From contig NZ_CP093299.1 in NCBI RefSeq assembly GCF_024362805.1, positions 4,372,001 through 4,436,000 of the forward strand: a stretch of DNA of 64,000 nt. The letters are read 5' to 3'. A program made the translations under genes and the position numbers. Shown here one piece after another: positions 26,859-37,207 of this stretch (positions within the stretch are counted from its first letter, which is position 1; the number at the start of each line of letters is the position of its first letter). The DNA comes from Salipaludibacillus sp. LMS25 (lineage in GTDB: Bacteria > Bacillota > Bacilli > Bacillales > Salisediminibacteriaceae). The notes below the pieces were generated by a model. It did no database searches and was not told the DNA's origin. It saw nothing but the letters and a program-made list of their open reading frames with translations.

Positions 26859-28130
26859 TTAGAAGTGGCTTTTTTTCTCTAACCGCTTCATACGGTTATT
26901 TAGATCTTTTTTATGGGCGGGCCTATTTGTCTTATGCCCTAGTTTCTCTCTCTTTTTTAAGATAGAAAGGCCTTGTTGAGCAAAATAATAGGCTTTTTCA
27001 ATGTCTTTTTCAAAGTGTTCTGCTAGTTTGGCACGTTCAATCCATGTTTCGATAGGAGGAAAAGTCCCTTCCATAAGGGCTTGGTCTAAATATTTAACTG
27101 CCAAGTCAGGTTTATTCATTTTTTTGTAAAGACAGCCAAGCTGATAATAAACCGTTGGAAGCGGATGCTGCACTCGTTTAATAGCTTGTTTAAAATGCCT
27201 TTCCGCCCAGTCAAACTCTTTTAGCTTTTCAAACCAAGCACCTATGGCAACGTGTTCTTTTGCAGAGGCTGAGTTTTCTAATGGATTAATAACCTTTTTC
27301 GCAATCAGGGCATAAAGCGAGATTAACGACCGAACGTCTTGATCATTGTGTGCGATAATGCCACTTAAATGGTGAGGTGTTTTGTTAGTTAGGTATTCAA
27401 AGTATAATAGCGGTGCTAGACTTCCTGGCACATCCCCTTCTCGCTTTAGAGATAATTTATGTTCTTCTACTATAGCAAGGCGGCATGAAGGGAGTTCATC
27501 TTTCCATAAGCGTCTGGCACTATGAAGTAGATCAATATGCCCAAAGGCCGGTAGCTTCGGTAACTGTTTTCTAATGAATGCATGACGAGATTTCACTTGT
27601 GGCCAGTCAAATGACTTGCCATTATAGCTAACAAGATAGTCTTCTTCATGAAAGTCATCAAGAAATCCTGATAAAAAAGCAGCTTCACTTGCCGGGCTTT
27701 CTAATAAATGCTGAGTCACTTCGATCCCGTTAGCCATTATGCGAGCATAGCCAATAAGAAAAATAACATTCCCTGCCCCAGTGGAAAGGCCTGTCGTCTC
27801 TGTATCAAAAAAAAGCAGTCGATCCAACGGCTTCCCTGCAAACGAAAGGGGGTGATCTTGCAAATGATCTTGCCAAAAAGCGTGAATGTGTGTCATGTCT
27901 TCCACTAGCTGTTTATCTTGCGCACTTTCATATGGATAGATAACCCGCTTCCGAAAGGCTCGTTCATTCTCAAAATAAAATGGCTCAAAGCCTAAAGCTT
28001 TAAACGCTGTTTCCTCATCCATGTCATGTGTGAGCTCTTGCTCTATGTCATTTTTTATGTCGTCCCGATTGTTTTCTTCAGGCAATTGTAAATGGTGTTT
28101 CATTCTTAACAATTTCGCTTTCATACTCAT
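26859..28130 (-). CDS. mrfB: MrfB (YprB), exonuclease of the mitomycin repair pathway
   Basis: A 423-residue protein with a DEDD/RNase H-like exonuclease domain. The first acidic pair is in LLFFDTETTGLSTGAG, a second motif is in VSYNGKSFDWPQVKSRHAF, and IIAHNDQDVRSLISLYALI gives the last D. A C-terminal TPR region (about residues 295-395) follows, e.g. VYYQLGCLYKKMNKPDLAVK. In B. subtilis MrfB works with the helicase MrfA to remove mitomycin adducts. I start at the ATG at 28130, where GAGGTGA precedes it; the ATG at 28163 touches the mrfA stop but has no ribosome site. It is downstream of mrfA in one operon. Confidence 0.9.
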   Translation of the reverse strand: MSMKAKLLRMKHHLQLPEENNRDDIKNDIEQELTHDMDEETAFKALGFEPFYFENERAFRKRVIYPYESAQDKQLVEDMTHIHAFWQDHLQDHPLSFAGKPLDRLLFFDTETTGLSTGAGNVIFLIGYARIMANGIEVTQHLLESPASEAAFLSGFLDDFHEEDYLVSYNGKSFDWPQVKSRHAFIRKQLPKLPAFGHIDLLHSARRLWKDELPSCRLAIVEEHKLSLKREGDVPGSLAPLLYFEYLTNKTPHHLSGIIAHNDQDVRSLISLYALIAKKVINPLENSASAKEHVAIGAWFEKLKEFDWAERHFKQAIKRVQHPLPTVYYQLGCLYKKMNKPDLAVKYLDQALMEGTFPPIETWIERAKLAEHFEKDIEKAYYFAQQGLSILKKREKLGHKTNRPAHKKDLNNRMKRLEKKSHF

Positions 28131-28163
28131 CGTTTTAGTCACCTCACTAACAAATATCTCCAT

Positions 28164-30440
28164 TTATACATTGGTATCTACCGCTTCTCCAATTAATTGG
28201 GTCACCCATCGTTTGATAGAAACTGACGGGTTTATACTCCCTACCCCAACACAAGACGGACAACCATTTTCACAAGGACATCGTCTAACAAAGTCTAACG
28301 CTTCGTGTAATATGATCGTCATTTGCTTAAAGACACTTTCACTAAGACCAATCCCCCCTGGGTAACGGTCGTATAAAAACACAGTCGGCTTTCCGGAGTG
28401 TACGGCTTTCACTTCAGGGACGGCGTGTAAATCATGTTTATCACACATGACATGGACACATGCCACATGTTGAAGTACATGGGCCATTCCCATTAATACG
28501 AGTTCAGTCTGATCGTCTTGTTGTTTTTCACTAAAGCTATCGTCAGAAAATGTCAGGGCTAACCCGTTTGAATGAAGTTCCTGTTCCGGTAAGTGAATAG
28601 GGCCTGATCCGATATTTTCAAAGGTTTCTAGCTTGATTTTTTTAAAAATAGTGGCCATCGCTGTGACCATCACATCACCATATTGAATCCGGTGGCGCCC
28701 ACATGGCTGATCGTGATCGATCTCTAGAACCTTTAATTTCACAGCTAAATTAGCATCTGTGAAATATTCCACATCAACAGCACGAACATACGCTTTCTTC
28801 TCCTCCCAGTCCAAATATTCCACTTGAAATTGCGTCCCTTCGTGTAAGTAGATCGCTTCGTCATGAAGGAGGGTCATGGCACTGAATGTATCCATTTCAC
28901 CGATGACACGATGATGTGCCGTGTCAGATTGGTCGATGATCACGACATTTTCTTGGGCAGCTGATCGAAGACTAATATTATGAGCTGGAAAGGCGTCATT
29001 CATCCAAAACCATGACTCATGACCGTCATGCAATACCCGTTCCTCTGTTAAATAGTCAAGAATGTCATCGACCTCTACACCATCAAACGTCTCTCCCTTT
29101 TTGAAAGGAAGTTCGTAGACAGCGCACTTTAAATGATCGACTAAAATAATGAGATTATCTTTATTAATTCTGGCTGTTTCAGGTGTTCCGTGAAAAAAGT
29201 AGTCAGGGTGCTGAAATAAGTATTGATCAAGCGGTGACGAATTCGCTACCATGAGGACGAGAGACTCGTCTTGTCTGCGCCCTGCACGACCTGCTTGTTG
29301 CCAGCTTGACGCAATGGAGCCTGGATAACCGTTCATGACACACACTTGCAGTTGACCAATATCCACCCCTAATTCAAGGGCATTCGTACTGACGACCCCA
29401 ATCGTTTCACCGCTTCGTAGGCTTCGTTCGATCTCCCTACGCTGTTTCGGCAAGTAGCCCCCGCGATACCCCCTAATTGATTTCTTATTGAGCTCATTTT
29501 TAACTAGCTCTTGTAAGTGACTTAAAATTACCTCCACACGTACCCGACTTCGAGCGAAAACAATGGTCTGTATCCGTTCTTTCAAAAACTTAGACGCTAA
29601 TTCGTTCACAACCTTCGTGGCGTTTTGACGTATGTTTAATGGCTTATGAACGATCGGGGGGTTGTAAAAGACAAAATTTTTCTTGCCTTTTGGCGCACCG
29701 TTATTGTCAATAAGTCGCACTGGTTCCCCTGTTAATTCAGCGGCCAACTCAGTTGGATTAGCAATCGTTGCAGACGTGCATATAAAAGTTGGATCACTGC
29801 CATAGTATGCGCAAATGCGCTTTAGTCGGCGAATCACATTGGCGACATGAGAACCAAAAACGCCGCGATACGTGTGAAGTTCGTCAATGACGATCGTTTC
29901 TAAATTTTCAAATAATGAGATCCATTTCGTATGATGAGGTAAAATCGCTGAATGAAGCATATCTGGATTAGTAATAACGACGTGTCCTGCTTTTCTTACG
30001 ACTTGACGTATATTAGCCGGTGTGTCTCCATCATACGTATAACTATTAATCGACACGTCCATATTGTCGATCATCTCGTTAAGCTCAGCTTTTTGGTCTT
30101 GGGCCAACGCTTTCGTTGGAAATATATAAAGTGCCCGACTTGCTTCGTTAGTCATATGCCGTTGCAAGACAGGTAAGTTATAACACAATGTTTTTCCTGA
30201 AGCTGTCGGTGTCACAGCGACGATATTTTCACCCTTCATTGCCGCTTCATAGGCACTTTTTTGATGTGTATACAACGCATTAATTGACCGGGCTTGCAAT
30301 GCTTTTTTCAAATGAGGATGAATATCGGCTGGAAATGGAGACGTTTTAGCCGGTTCCGCATCTAATGTGTGCCAATGCGTCACATTGGCGTCTCTTTTTA
30401 ATTCCGCCATGAGCTCTTCTAATGTTTTTTTACGAAACAT
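28164..30440 (-). CDS. mrfA: MrfA (YprA), superfamily 2 helicase of mitomycin repair
   Basis: A 758-residue DNA helicase. Motif I is TPTASGKTLCYNLPV, motif II is VIDELHTYRG, motif III is FICTSATIANP and motif VI is QQAGRAGRRQDES. The C-terminal DUF1998 region ends with the zinc-binding cysteines RRCPCENGCPSCVG. In B. subtilis MrfA and MrfB act in a UvrABC-independent excision route for mitomycin C lesions. The ATG at 30440 follows GGAGGGG; the upstream ATG at 30491 has no such site. mrfA-mrfB resumes the B. subtilis gene order interrupted after cotD. Confidence 0.93.
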   Translation of the reverse strand: MFRKKTLEELMAELKRDANVTHWHTLDAEPAKTSPFPADIHPHLKKALQARSINALYTHQKSAYEAAMKGENIVAVTPTASGKTLCYNLPVLQRHMTNEASRALYIFPTKALAQDQKAELNEMIDNMDVSINSYTYDGDTPANIRQVVRKAGHVVITNPDMLHSAILPHHTKWISLFENLETIVIDELHTYRGVFGSHVANVIRRLKRICAYYGSDPTFICTSATIANPTELAAELTGEPVRLIDNNGAPKGKKNFVFYNPPIVHKPLNIRQNATKVVNELASKFLKERIQTIVFARSRVRVEVILSHLQELVKNELNKKSIRGYRGGYLPKQRREIERSLRSGETIGVVSTNALELGVDIGQLQVCVMNGYPGSIASSWQQAGRAGRRQDESLVLMVANSSPLDQYLFQHPDYFFHGTPETARINKDNLIILVDHLKCAVYELPFKKGETFDGVEVDDILDYLTEERVLHDGHESWFWMNDAFPAHNISLRSAAQENVVIIDQSDTAHHRVIGEMDTFSAMTLLHDEAIYLHEGTQFQVEYLDWEEKKAYVRAVDVEYFTDANLAVKLKVLEIDHDQPCGRHRIQYGDVMVTAMATIFKKIKLETFENIGSGPIHLPEQELHSNGLALTFSDDSFSEKQQDDQTELVLMGMAHVLQHVACVHVMCDKHDLHAVPEVKAVHSGKPTVFLYDRYPGGIGLSESVFKQMTIILHEALDFVRRCPCENGCPSCVGVGSINPSVSIKRWVTQLIGEAVDTNV

Positions 30441-30552
30441 CCTTTCCCCTCCGTTCTCTTCTGTCTCATTATAGCGAATATACGTTTGCATGACAATCGG
30501 CCATGCTAGAGCATGACCGACATCTGTTTCTCTTTATTAAACTGATAAGTTG

Positions 30553-32019
30553 TTAAGTACCACAAAAGGTTCTGTACGGCGTATTCGATGGATCAGGAGG
30601 GCTCGCATAAGTGTCTTGATCTCGTTCATGGTCGTAAGGTTTAAGTAACACATCTAGAAGTTGATTCATCACACTGAAATCTTGTTTTTCGGCTGCTTCG
30701 AGAGCTGCTTCCACGTGATGGTTTCTTGGTATGACAGCAGGATTCGATTTTTTCATCAGGTCACGCACTTCCTCGTCAGAAGCGCCTTGTTTTTTTAACC
30801 GCTCCTGCCAGCGTGTATGCCAATGCTGAAAATCGGGCTTATCAGGCAATACTAAGTGTCTGCATTCTCCAAATATTAAGGCAATAAATGTATTCGTGTA
30901 ATCCATTTCGTACGTTTTCATTAAGCTGAGCAAATCTTTAATGAGAGCTTCATCCTCTTCTTCCTCATGAAATAACCCTAACTTCGCTCGCATGTTTTCA
31001 AGCCAATATGACATATAGCTGTCACTAAATCCTGAAATCGCGTCTTGTGCCATTTCTACCGCCTTGTCTTCATCATCAGCCAATAACGGTAGCAATGCCT
31101 CTGCTAAACGGGCCAAATTCCACCCCATTATATACGGCTGATTTCCGTACGCATATCGGCCTTGAACATCAATCGAACTAAACACCGTGTCAGGGTCATA
31201 CGTATTCATAAAGGCACAAGGACCATAATCGATCGTTTCCCCACTGAACGTCACATTATCCGTGTTCAGGACCCCATGGATAAAACCGAGAGATTGCCAC
31301 TTTGCCACGAGCAATGCTTGCTGTTCAATGACTTGCTGCAATAAAAAATGATAAGGATGGTCCGTTTCTTGACCTTGAGGAAAGTGCCGTTCTATGGCAT
31401 AATCAGCGAGAGCATGGAGGTCCTGTTTATCTCCCCACCTTGCCGCATACTCAAATGTCCCTACTCGTAGATGACTTGAAGCCACACGTGTTAAAATAGC
31501 CCCGGTTAACGGCGTTTCTCTCATAACGGTCTCGCCTGTTTTTATCACACCTAAACTGCGATTTGTCGGAACGCCTAAGGCATACATCGCTTCACTTATG
31601 AGATACTCTCTTAGCATCGGTCCTAGTGCTGCCCGTCCGTCTCCCCCTCGTGAGTAAGGTGTTCTCCCAGATCCTTTTAATTGGATATCCACTCGATTAC
31701 CTTTGGGGGTTATTTGCTCACCAATAAGCATGGCTCTTCCATCACCAAGGATTGTAAAGTGACCAAATTGATGACCCGCATAAGCTTGTGCAAGAGGACT
31801 TCCCCCTTCTGGCATACGATTACCGGCAAGCACCGCAATCCCCTCATCCTTTCTCAATTCATTAGCATCTAGACCTAAATCCTCTGCTAACGACTCATTT
31901 AAGACGACGAGGTCAGGGGACGACACTGGTGATAACGCAATTTTACTATAAAAGATGTCTGGTAATTCTTCATAACTATGGGCTAATTGCCAGCCTATTT
32001 TATCCTCATTCTGTCCCAT
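30553..32019 (-). CDS. selO: SelO-type protein adenylyltransferase (YdiU/UPF0061)
   Basis: A 488-residue pseudokinase-fold enzyme that transfers AMP to Ser/Thr/Tyr of proteins and is linked to redox stress. Visible features are [16 protein letters not shown], the lysine in [20 protein letters not shown], the helix [20 protein letters not shown], the catalytic-loop [11 protein letters not shown] and the metal site [11 protein letters not shown]. The C-terminus is FCGT, a cysteine where eukaryotic SelO carries selenocysteine. The ATG at 32019 follows AAAGGAGATAT; an open frame upstream to 32076 is not needed. Confidence 0.93.
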   Translation of the reverse strand: MGQNEDKIGWQLAHSYEELPDIFYSKIALSPVSSPDLVVLNESLAEDLGLDANELRKDEGIAVLAGNRMPEGGSPLAQAYAGHQFGHFTILGDGRAMLIGEQITPKGNRVDIQLKGSGRTPYSRGGDGRAALGPMLREYLISEAMYALGVPTNRSLGVIKTGETVMRETPLTGAILTRVASSHLRVGTFEYAARWGDKQDLHALADYAIERHFPQGQETDHPYHFLLQQVIEQQALLVAKWQSLGFIHGVLNTDNVTFSGETIDYGPCAFMNTYDPDTVFSSIDVQGRYAYGNQPYIMGWNLARLAEALLPLLADDEDKAVEMAQDAISGFSDSYMSYWLENMRAKLGLFHEEEEDEALIKDLLSLMKTYEMDYTNTFIALIFGECRHLVLPDKPDFQHWHTRWQERLKKQGASDEEVRDLMKKSNPAVIPRNHHVEAALEAAEKQDFSVMNQLLDVLLKPYDHERDQDTYASPPDPSNTPYRTFCGT

Positions 32020-32177
32020 TATATCTCCTTTCCGCAAATGTGGCTTATAGACATAGGTTACACATTCTATGGTCATATATGAGCGTTTAAATGGTTATTC
32101 TCTACTGTACCCTTATAGTAGTGGGCTTTAACCTGTTGGTCAACAATATAAGATGTCCCTTACGTATCACCTCACAT

Positions 32178-32288
32178 AAAACCAGCCTTCAATCAGTAGA
32201 AGTTGAGAAAAACAGGACATTAGACTCCGTTATCTCTCGCCTATATAGATTTTAGCTCTCCCTCTATTTTGAGGCCTAAACGGATTAT
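32178..32288 (+). repeat. Interspersed repeat form B, copy B1 (degenerate)
   Basis: CCTTCAATCAGTAGAAGTTG then CAGGACATTAGACTCCGTTA, TCTCGCCTATATAGATT and CTCTCCCTCTATTTTGAGG match the B form. The end runs into the stop codon of the next gene on the minus strand. The first hairpin is damaged. Confidence 0.75.
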
Positions 32289-33355
32289 TAACGGGTTATG
32301 TCTTTCACTTCCTGAACGAGTTGCTGAATGAACCTAGCGGCAGAGAGATCAGTAGCAAGTCTTGGGCTCTGACCTGTCCACAGTGACATATATGCGGGGT
32401 TATGTTGGTCTGCAGATGCTTTCCGAATAGCGGACGTAAGCGTGTTTTGCACTGGAAAAGGGAGAATAGACGTATAATCCTTCATATCATCAATAAATGT
32501 ATTTTTGATCCCTCTCGCCCATTTTCCAGAAAAAGCGTTAGTCAGGACGATATGATCTTCATTGGCGTATAAGATGGCTTCTTTATGAGTGGGATGAGCG
32601 CCACTTTCAGCACACGTTAAAAAGGCGGTCCCCATTTGCACAGCTGAAGCCCCTAAGTACCTAGCAGCCACTAAGCCACGAGCATCCATAATGCCACCTG
32701 CGGCAATGACAGGAACGGTCACACGATCAGCTACTTGTGGAATGAGTGATATTAATCCGATCATACTTTGTTCACGTTCTGCTAAAAAATGGCCTCTATG
32801 TCCGCCGGCTTCAGAACCTTGGATAATAATCATATCCATTCCTTTGTTTTCTAATAAGATTGCTTCATTGACAGTTGTGGCCGTTCCCATTAATATCACG
32901 TTTTCTTTCTTTAACTTAGCCACCACCTCTTTAGCTGGGACACCAAATGTAAATGAACAAATAGGAACCTTTTCTTCTAAAATGACGTGAATCTGTTCCT
33001 CGAAGTTTCTTTTCATTGAAGCTGGTGTAGGTAAAGAACGACCATTCCCTTTAACACCTAACGACTTACTGATAGAACGCAAGTGGTTTGCCACCCTTTC
33101 CACTTCTTCTATAGATACGTTAAATTCATTGGGAACGAACACATTCACGCTAAAAGGGTTGGATGTTCGTTTTCGCACGTCTCTAATATGCTGATGCAAC
33201 GATTTTGGCGTCATATAGCCCGCACCAATAGACCCTAAAGCCCCTTGTTCCGACACACTAGACACCAGTTCAGGGGTTGTGATTCCTCCTGCCATCGGTG
33301 CTTGAATGATTGGGTAGTCAATCTGCAACATGTCAGTCAAGTCATTCGATAACAT
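32288..33355 (-). CDS. FMN-dependent nitronate monooxygenase-like enzyme
   Basis: A 355-residue TIM-barrel flavoprotein of the 2-nitropropane dioxygenase family, which oxidises nitronates such as propionate-3-nitronate. Hallmarks are IDYPIIQAPMAGGITTPELV, ALGSIGAGYM, the FMN-phosphate loops IIQGSEAGGHRGHF and VIAAGGIMDARGLVAARYLG, and MGTAFLTCAESGAH. Related flavin enzymes such as FabK share the fold, but no fab genes are nearby and the motif set fits nitronate monooxygenase better. The ATG at 33355 follows AAGAGGTG. It stands alone; repeat copy B1 abuts its stop. Confidence 0.85.
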   Translation of the reverse strand: MLSNDLTDMLQIDYPIIQAPMAGGITTPELVSSVSEQGALGSIGAGYMTPKSLHQHIRDVRKRTSNPFSVNVFVPNEFNVSIEEVERVANHLRSISKSLGVKGNGRSLPTPASMKRNFEEQIHVILEEKVPICSFTFGVPAKEVVAKLKKENVILMGTATTVNEAILLENKGMDMIIIQGSEAGGHRGHFLAEREQSMIGLISLIPQVADRVTVPVIAAGGIMDARGLVAARYLGASAVQMGTAFLTCAESGAHPTHKEAILYANEDHIVLTNAFSGKWARGIKNTFIDDMKDYTSILPFPVQNTLTSAIRKASADQHNPAYMSLWTGQSPRLATDLSAARFIQQLVQEVKDITR

Positions 33356-33594
33356 ATTAACTCACCTCTTAAATAAAAATATAAAGTGCCGCTCTCATAT
33401 ACACCATCTTCACCAAAATTTATAGAATCACCCATCTTAGTTGCATCATACAAAGCTTTAAAACGAGTAATGAATGAAACGCCCTCCTTTCTCTTTGTAA
33501 GCGATGATTACCCTTTTATAAGACCGTTTTCCTTTGCTTCATTTAATATAATGCGCGATCACCTTTTAACATGCTATTCATAAACAAGTAAGAG

Positions 33595-34425
33595 CTACCT
33601 AGGTAATTCATCAGCATACGTGCTTCTTAATTCCGTTAAAGATTTTAAATGGGTCAGTGCTTCTGTTTCTTTTTTCATGCCGATGGCTAAAATCACATTT
33701 TCGATTAAAAAGGTTGGTCCTATCATCGAATGAAAGTCTCTCCTTTCGCCACGACTAGCAAACAATTGGATATCCACCTCATCCGTGAACTCTGAAATCA
33801 GTTGATCTGTGATTAAAAGTGTTTGATAGCTACGCTTTTTGGCGTCATCAAGGATCACTTTTGCTTCTTTTAACATGCGTACAAATCCAAACAAAACGAT
33901 TAAATCCCCTCGTTTAAAGTGTACCATTTCTTCTAAAATATCACTTCCACTACTTGTCATATGAACGATGTTAAGGCCAAAACGTTTTAGACGGTGGTGC
34001 ATTAACACACCTAATCCTTTTGAAGGACCAGGGCTATAAATATAGATAGTCTCCGCTTTAGTTAATGCCTCTACTGCTAAGTCAAATTGAGACGCTGATA
34101 AATGCCTCATCGTTTCCTTTAAATAAGCCATTCCTTGTTCCAGTTGGTCGTGTTGCCATTCATGAGCAGTTAATCTTTCCATTGCTTTCTCAAAGTTCCC
34201 AACTGGTGTCACATCTATCTCCCTCATTCTCCGCTTAAAATCTTTTAAATTATGATAACCCACACTTTTCCAAAATCGCGATACTGACGCTGTGCTCACA
34301 TTTAAGACATCTGCAATTTCCTTTTCTGTAGAAAGGAGCACGTCTTGCGGATGGCGATTAATATAATCCGCGATTTTAATTTGATTAGGTGACAATTTTT
34401 CTGTCTCCACATTTAATAGTTTCAT
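33595..34425 (-). CDS. MurR/RpiR-family transcriptional regulator with SIS domain
   Basis: A 276-residue regulator. An N-terminal RpiR helix-turn-helix (about residues 10-75, e.g. ADVLNVSTASVSRFWKSVGY) is followed by a SIS sugar-phosphate-binding domain (about 105-245) with IYIYSPGPSKGLGVL and DLIVLFGFVRML. It is transcribed away from the ECF transporter operon at 34597-38769. An inverted repeat lies between them, so it probably controls that operon in response to a phosphorylated ligand. The ligand is not identifiable. Confidence 0.88.
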   Translation of the reverse strand: MKLLNVETEKLSPNQIKIADYINRHPQDVLLSTEKEIADVLNVSTASVSRFWKSVGYHNLKDFKRRMREIDVTPVGNFEKAMERLTAHEWQHDQLEQGMAYLKETMRHLSASQFDLAVEALTKAETIYIYSPGPSKGLGVLMHHRLKRFGLNIVHMTSSGSDILEEMVHFKRGDLIVLFGFVRMLKEAKVILDDAKKRSYQTLLITDQLISEFTDEVDIQLFASRGERRDFHSMIGPTFLIENVILAIGMKKETEALTHLKSLTELRSTYADELPR

Positions 34426-34470
34426 TGTGACATCTCCACTCCCTCTTAAATAGCGTTACTTTTATTATAT

Positions 34471-34488
34471 ATGTATGTTTTAATACAT
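34471..34488. promoter_or_regulatory. Candidate operator in the RpiR-ECF divergent promoter region
   Basis: ATGTAT-GTTTTA-ATACAT, a 6+6 inverted repeat with a 6-base spacer, placed between the divergent regulator and transporter genes. It is an operator candidate for the RpiR-type protein by position only. Confidence 0.4.
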
Positions 34489-34596
34489 CAAATTCAATCA
34501 TGAAACATTTACATCATTTTTACATTACCTAAAAACATTATTAATATTTCCCAACTAAACTAAAGAAGAGTTCAATTAAAGGAGGCAGTCACTCAC

Positions 34597-35472
34597 ATGA
34601 CGCAGTTAAAAAAACGTTACTCGTTAACGCAATCTCAGAAAATGATGGTTTTTATTTTGGCCATGTCGCTTTACGGTTTGTCCAACATGATCACGGAGCT
34701 ACTACCAAAAGTTTACTTAGGACCAGTTGAATTTTCAGTAGAGTACTTTGCCTTTATTCCACTGACCCTTTGTATTTTATTTCATCCTCTTTATGCAGCC
34801 GTAGGCGCTTCGTTAGGCGAAGTTATTTTCGGCGAAATCATGCTTGGCCAATTTGGCGGACTTGGTGAATTAGAAAAGTTTATTGCTTTTTCACTTGCTA
34901 TGTATGTTGCAGGGACGATGGTGAAAGATCCAAAAAATCGGCTACAAGTCGGTGTGGCTGCTATTAGTGGTGTGGCTATCCATCAATTCATTAGTGCTGT
35001 TGTGGATATTGGAAAGGTTTGGATCGGTGTAGAGGAACTTGAAGCAGTCCCAGGGTTAGCTGAAAGTATCGTTGTTATTGAAGGATTCTCTTTTTTAAAT
35101 GACGTGCTCTTTTCAGGCATTTTATTCGCACTCCTCCCAACCTTATATTTAGTTCCAAGACTCTATGGCAAAATAGAACCATTGTTAGGCATGAAACCAC
35201 GTGACAATACAATAAACTACTCATTAAAAGAGGTTCTTGGTCCACGTGTCATCGTCATATTAATTATTCTTTCAGGTATTGCCATGATTGCAGAATTTCT
35301 TGCTGAAGCGGAAATCACCCTTGTGGAATGGGATAGTGATTTTGTCGCCCTCTTTGGGGAACAATTTATCTTTGTCGTCATTGGATTAGCCGCTCTTATA
35401 TCTGTTATAACTATCTGGCTAATGAGAAAACAAAAAAACGCAAAGAACGGTGAGAATCGCTATGTGTCATAA
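34597..35472 (+). CDS. ECF transporter substrate-binding (S) component, substrate unknown
   Basis: A 291-residue membrane protein with about seven or eight hydrophobic helices, longer than classic S components such as RibU. An early block LSMYGL-like segment (MSLYGLSNMITELLPKVYLG) is followed by FIPLTLCILFHPLYAAVGAS and LGEVIFGEIM, which resemble the ECF S fold. The next two genes encode the energising module, which supports the call. Substrate cannot be inferred; no vitamin riboswitch is visible upstream. The ATG at 34597 follows AAAGGAGG. The gene overlaps the ATPase gene by 11 bases. Confidence 0.8.
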   Translation: MTQLKKRYSLTQSQKMMVFILAMSLYGLSNMITELLPKVYLGPVEFSVEYFAFIPLTLCILFHPLYAAVGASLGEVIFGEIMLGQFGGLGELEKFIAFSLAMYVAGTMVKDPKNRLQVGVAAISGVAIHQFISAVVDIGKVWIGVEELEAVPGLAESIVVIEGFSFLNDVLFSGILFALLPTLYLVPRLYGKIEPLLGMKPRDNTINYSLKEVLGPRVIVILIILSGIAMIAEFLAEAEITLVEWDSDFVALFGEQFIFVVIGLAALISVITIWLMRKQKNAKNGENRYVS

Positions 35473-37207
35473 TCATATTGCTATCGAAAATGTGACATTT
35501 ACGTATCCAGGCGCCGTAAAGCCCGTTTTATCAAACATTTCATTTACATTAGAAAAAGGCGATTTTGTAGGCATAATAGGAAGCAATGGGAGTGGGAAGT
35601 CCACTTTATGCAAATTGCTAAATGGCATCATTCCACATTATTATGTAGGCGATTTTTCGGGACGGGTCATGATCAATGGGCTTGACACGCGCGAACATAA
35701 AGTAGCTGATCTCTCACGTTATGTCGGATATGTTTATCAAGATTTTGAAAACCAAATTGTACGCCCAACAGTTATCGATGATGCGAGTTTTGCTTGTTTA
35801 AACTATGGCTATGCCGACTATCGAGAAAGAGGGGCACGAGCACTAGAGCTAGCTCAATTAAATGTGAATCCAGACGAATTTGTTTGGCAACTAAGCGGCG
35901 GGCAAAAACATTTACTCGCCCTCGCAGGTGCGCTCTCGTTAGATCCAGACATTCTTATCGTAGACGAGCCTGTCGCCCAACTTGACCCCGTTCATGCTCG
36001 CCTTTTTTATGACATTTTAAAAGATATTAATAAAAATAGAGGCACGACGATAATCGTCATTGAACACCATACAGAATTTATTGCAGATTATTGTCATCAC
36101 GTTTTGCTAATGAATGAAGGCCAACTTGTTTGGAAAAAGGAAACGAAGCGTGCTTTAAATGAAGTCGAACAGTTAATGAAGTATGCTATTTTCCCACCAC
36201 AAGTGACCCAAGCGGCTTTCCAACTTAATATGAAAGATTCTCCTAGCTCCTATCCTATTACGCGTGATGAAGCAACCAAACTTTTTAAACAATCTGAGTC
36301 AATGGTTTTGACATCCACATTTAAAAAAGAAGTCTCTTTTTCCACAACCCGTGAATCGATTATTTCGATGACGGGGATAGAGGTGTCATATAAAACGGTC
36401 TCAAGGAAAAAACAAAAAGTCATTCACGACCTTTCTCTATCTTTTGAAAAGGGAGATTTAATCGCACTTGTAGGAAATAATGGGGCAGGTAAATCATCAC
36501 TTCTAAAATTATTAACAGGCCTTATTAAACCTGATAAGGGCGATATCGTAATAAAAGACTTTCATACGAGAGATACCTCTCCGGAAAAATTAGCTAATAT
36601 TGTCACGTACATTTACCAAAATCCAGAAGATATGTTTATTGAAGATTCGATTCGAAAAGATATCGAATTTTACCTTAAAGCGAGAAAAGTGGCAAACTAT
36701 CAGTCTTTCGTAGATGACATTATTCGCATGTTTAGACTAGAAGATATTCAAGAGCGAGACGGTCGATTACTGAGCGGCGGGCAACAAAGGCGTGCTTCTG
36801 TCGCCATTGGTGTTGCTATGCAACCACACATCATTCTGTTAGATGAGCCGACGGCTAACCTTGATATTGCTACTAAAAAGGATATTACTCATATGTTGAG
36901 TCAACTGCAAGAGCAAGTTGAAACGGTCATTATCGCTACACATGACATGCAACTCGTAGCAGAATGGGCTAACCGTATCATCGTCTTACATGAAGGAAAA
37001 GTCATCCATGATGGTACAAGAGAATCCGTGTTTAGTAATACCCCTTTACTAAAAAAAGCTGGGCTTATTCCGCCACAAATACTCGAACTGAGTAAAGATA
37101 TTGGGGGCTCATCCCTTTCTTATTCAGTAGACGATTTTGTAAATAGGTGGAAAATAACACGTAAGGAGGTAGACTATGATGACATATACGCGAAGGCTTC
37201 TCGATAA
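35462..37207 (+). CDS. ECF transporter ATPase, two ABC domains fused
   Basis: A 581-residue protein with two ABC ATPase domains in one chain, equivalent to EcfA1 plus EcfA2. Domain 1: Walker A IIGSNGSGKSTLCKLLNG, signature LSGGQKHLLALAGAL, Walker B ILIVDEPVAQLDP. Domain 2: Walker A LVGNNGAGKSSLLKLLTG, signature LSGGQQRRASVAIGV, Walker B IILLDEPTANLDI. Both Q loops contain YQDFENQI or YQNPEDMF. It powers uptake through EcfT and the S component. I start at the ATG at 35462 after GGTGAGA, since family proteins begin just before the first beta strand. It overlaps ecfT by 32 bases. Confidence 0.92.
   Translation: MCHNHIAIENVTFTYPGAVKPVLSNISFTLEKGDFVGIIGSNGSGKSTLCKLLNGIIPHYYVGDFSGRVMINGLDTREHKVADLSRYVGYVYQDFENQIVRPTVIDDASFACLNYGYADYRERGARALELAQLNVNPDEFVWQLSGGQKHLLALAGALSLDPDILIVDEPVAQLDPVHARLFYDILKDINKNRGTTIIVIEHHTEFIADYCHHVLLMNEGQLVWKKETKRALNEVEQLMKYAIFPPQVTQAAFQLNMKDSPSSYPITRDEATKLFKQSESMVLTSTFKKEVSFSTTRESIISMTGIEVSYKTVSRKKQKVIHDLSLSFEKGDLIALVGNNGAGKSSLLKLLTGLIKPDKGDIVIKDFHTRDTSPEKLANIVTYIYQNPEDMFIEDSIRKDIEFYLKARKVANYQSFVDDIIRMFRLEDIQERDGRLLSGGQQRRASVAIGVAMQPHIILLDEPTANLDIATKKDITHMLSQLQEQVETVIIATHDMQLVAEWANRIIVLHEGKVIHDGTRESVFSNTPLLKKAGLIPPQILELSKDIGGSSLSYSVDDFVNRWKITRKEVDYDDIYAKASR

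Noticed and set aside
34426..34596. Vitamin or T-box riboswitch before the ECF operon
   Set aside because: The leader is short and AT-rich with no conserved TPP, cobalamin, riboflavin or T-box core.
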